DNA from: JAOUEA01 sp963734685
GTDB taxonomy: Bacteria; Actinomycetota; UBA4738; HRBIN12
Direction: 5' to 3'
Assembly: GCA_963734685.1 (NCBI GenBank)
Contig: CAVTIC010000007.1
Location: 1,280,532-1,344,531, forward strand
Length of the DNA stretch: 64,000 nt
Shown: positions 63,003 through 64,000 of the stretch, one piece after another
Layout: each line of letters starts with the position of its first letter
Numbering within the stretch: the first letter of the stretch is position 1
Notes under the pieces: generated by a model
The model's database searches: none
Told to the model about the DNA's origin: nothing
Seen by the model: the letters and a program-made list of their open reading frames with translations, nothing else
Position numbers and translations under genes: made by a program

Positions 63003-64000
63003 ATGGACCCCATGGGTCTCTTTCCCGAGCGCAACGTCATACCCATAAGGCGCCGAGCGCGGCATGCCCGGCACACGCGGTGGGGACCGGCGGTTGCACG
63101 GCTGGAGGCGCGCGTCGCGGAGCTCGAGCGGCACATGGCGGCGTTCGACGAGCGCATCGCGGTGCTGGGCAGGCATGCCCGCATGCAGGTCGCGGCCGCG
63201 CTGTCGGTGTTGCTCCACGCGCTCGTCATCCTGGGCGTGAGCTTCAAGGTTCCCGAGCCGCCGCGGCTGGCCGTCGAGCCCCTGGAGGTCACGCTCGTCA
63301 ACACCAAGACCACGGCGCGCCCGCTCAAGGCCGACGCCCTCGCCCAGGCCAACCTCGACGGCGGGGGCAATACGGACGCGCCGCGGCGCATGAGAACCCC
63401 GCTGCCGGCGACACGCCGATGTGACGCAGCTCGACGATCTCACCCGGGCCCAGCGCCGCGTCGATCAGCTCGAGCACGACGTGAAGCAGCTCATGACCCA
63501 GCAGCGCTCGAAGACGACGGTCGAGACGCGCCCGGACGAGCCGAAGCCGCAGACCGACGCGCAGGCCGGCGTCACCGCGGCGGACCTCATGAGCCGCAGC
63601 CTGGAGATCGCGCGCCTGGAAGCCCGGATCGACCGGAACCTGGGAGGCCTACCAGCAGCGGCCGCGCCGGAAGTTCTTCGGCGCCCGGGTCGAGGAGTTC
63701 CAGTTCGCGCGCTACGTCGAGGACTGGCGCGCCAGGTCGAGCGCGTCGGCGAGATCAACTATCCCGCAGGCCGCGCGCGACGAGAAGAGGTACGGGACCC
63801 TGGTGGTTACGGTCGCGATCAAGTCAGACTGGCTCGCTGGACGACGTCGAAATCAGGCGCTCCTCGGGCGTCAAGATGCTCGACCAGGCGGCGATCCGCA
63901 TCGTCAGGCTCGCCGCGCCCTACGCGCCGTTCCCGGCGGACATCGCGAAGGACACCGACATTCTGAGCATCACGCGCACCTGGATGTTCACCCGCTCGGA
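63003..64000 (+). pseudogene. tonB: TonB-like energy transducer, frameshifted and cut by window edge
   Basis: Pieces join into a TonB-type protein. They are a polar N-terminus with a coiled coil (ARLEARVAELERHMAAFDER), one membrane helix (ALSVLLHALVILGVSF), a periplasmic linker with Gln/Lys coils (DDLTRAQRRVDQLEHDVKQL) and the TonB C-terminal domain (VTVAIKSDGSLDDVEI, VKMLDQAAIRIVRLAAPYAP). At least four single-base frame breaks occur. RNB exonuclease followed by TonB is an order seen in betaproteobacteria, where TonB powers outer-membrane uptake. An actinobacterium has no outer membrane, which supports the chimera reading. Confidence 0.75.

Noticed and set aside
60630..64000. Horizontal transfer of a betaproteobacterial segment
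   Set aside because: Both flanking genes are cut mid-domain, error density changes at the same point, and TonB is not useful to an actinobacterium. A contig chimera is simpler.
1..64000. CRISPR array, complete tRNA or rRNA genes, insertion sequences
   Set aside because: No regularly spaced repeats, no full cloverleaf and no transposase were seen on either strand; only the tRNA-Leu 3' fragment at 5860-5911 was found.

Overview
The first ~60.6 kb reads as one high-GC genome, most likely an uncultured or deep-branching Actinomycetota. The evidence is the dense high-GC coding, frequent GTG starts and 4-bp stop/start overlaps, and the conserved minus-strand order leuS, comEA, comEC, holA, lepA, hemW, hrcA, dnaJ, HIT, phoH, ybeY, CNNM/CorC, cdd, era, with a HrcA/CIRCE control site and a divergent rpsT. 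From about 60.63 kb to the end, gene content (NMT1-type binding lipoprotein, RNB exoribonuclease, TonB) looks betaproteobacterial and reading frames break about every 50-100 bases. I read this as a chimeric join to low-accuracy sequence rather than as a transferred island.

Layout. 1-3.9 kb: an amino-sugar type operon (SIS protein, sugar-binding lipoprotein, partial permease) divergent from a DeoR repressor. 3.9-6.9 kb: a scarred zone with a broken amidohydrolase, a TPR protein, integrase-type repeats next to a tRNA-Leu(UAG) 3' remnant, a nonsense-broken SRPBCC gene and an intact one. 7-28 kb: housekeeping core, interrupted near comEC by copies of the comEC 3' end flanking a small kinase gene, and by a sulfite-oxidase pseudogene. 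28-32 kb: FG-GAP protein and a PAS-GGDEF-EAL c-di-GMP enzyme upstream of leuS. 32-40 kb: a complete Dpp/Opp peptide-type ABC operon followed by a saccharopine-dehydrogenase-family enzyme and a GNAT protein. 40-51 kb: exported proteins and one 1564-residue signalling protein. 51-54 kb: a TPR-LuxR regulator, SRPBCC and cupin genes. 54-60.6 kb: a decayed lactonase, an epimerase and a tightly coupled run (GT2 fragment, DUF2064, methyltransferase, cytochrome b-like/molybdopterin oxidoreductase, membrane protein, GT-C-like protein) suggesting a cell-envelope or glycan pathway.

The most unusual object is at 42192-46886: one chain carrying, in order, a SARP-type DNA-binding domain with BTAD, a Ser/Thr kinase, a class III cyclase-like domain, a STAND NTPase, one membrane helix and a BMP/PnrA-type ligand-binding domain placed outside the cell. 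All modules keep their main motifs. It looks like a one-component receptor joining extracellular nucleoside-like ligand sensing to phosphorylation, cyclic nucleotide signalling and transcription. Calls rest on motif reading only; no database search was run.
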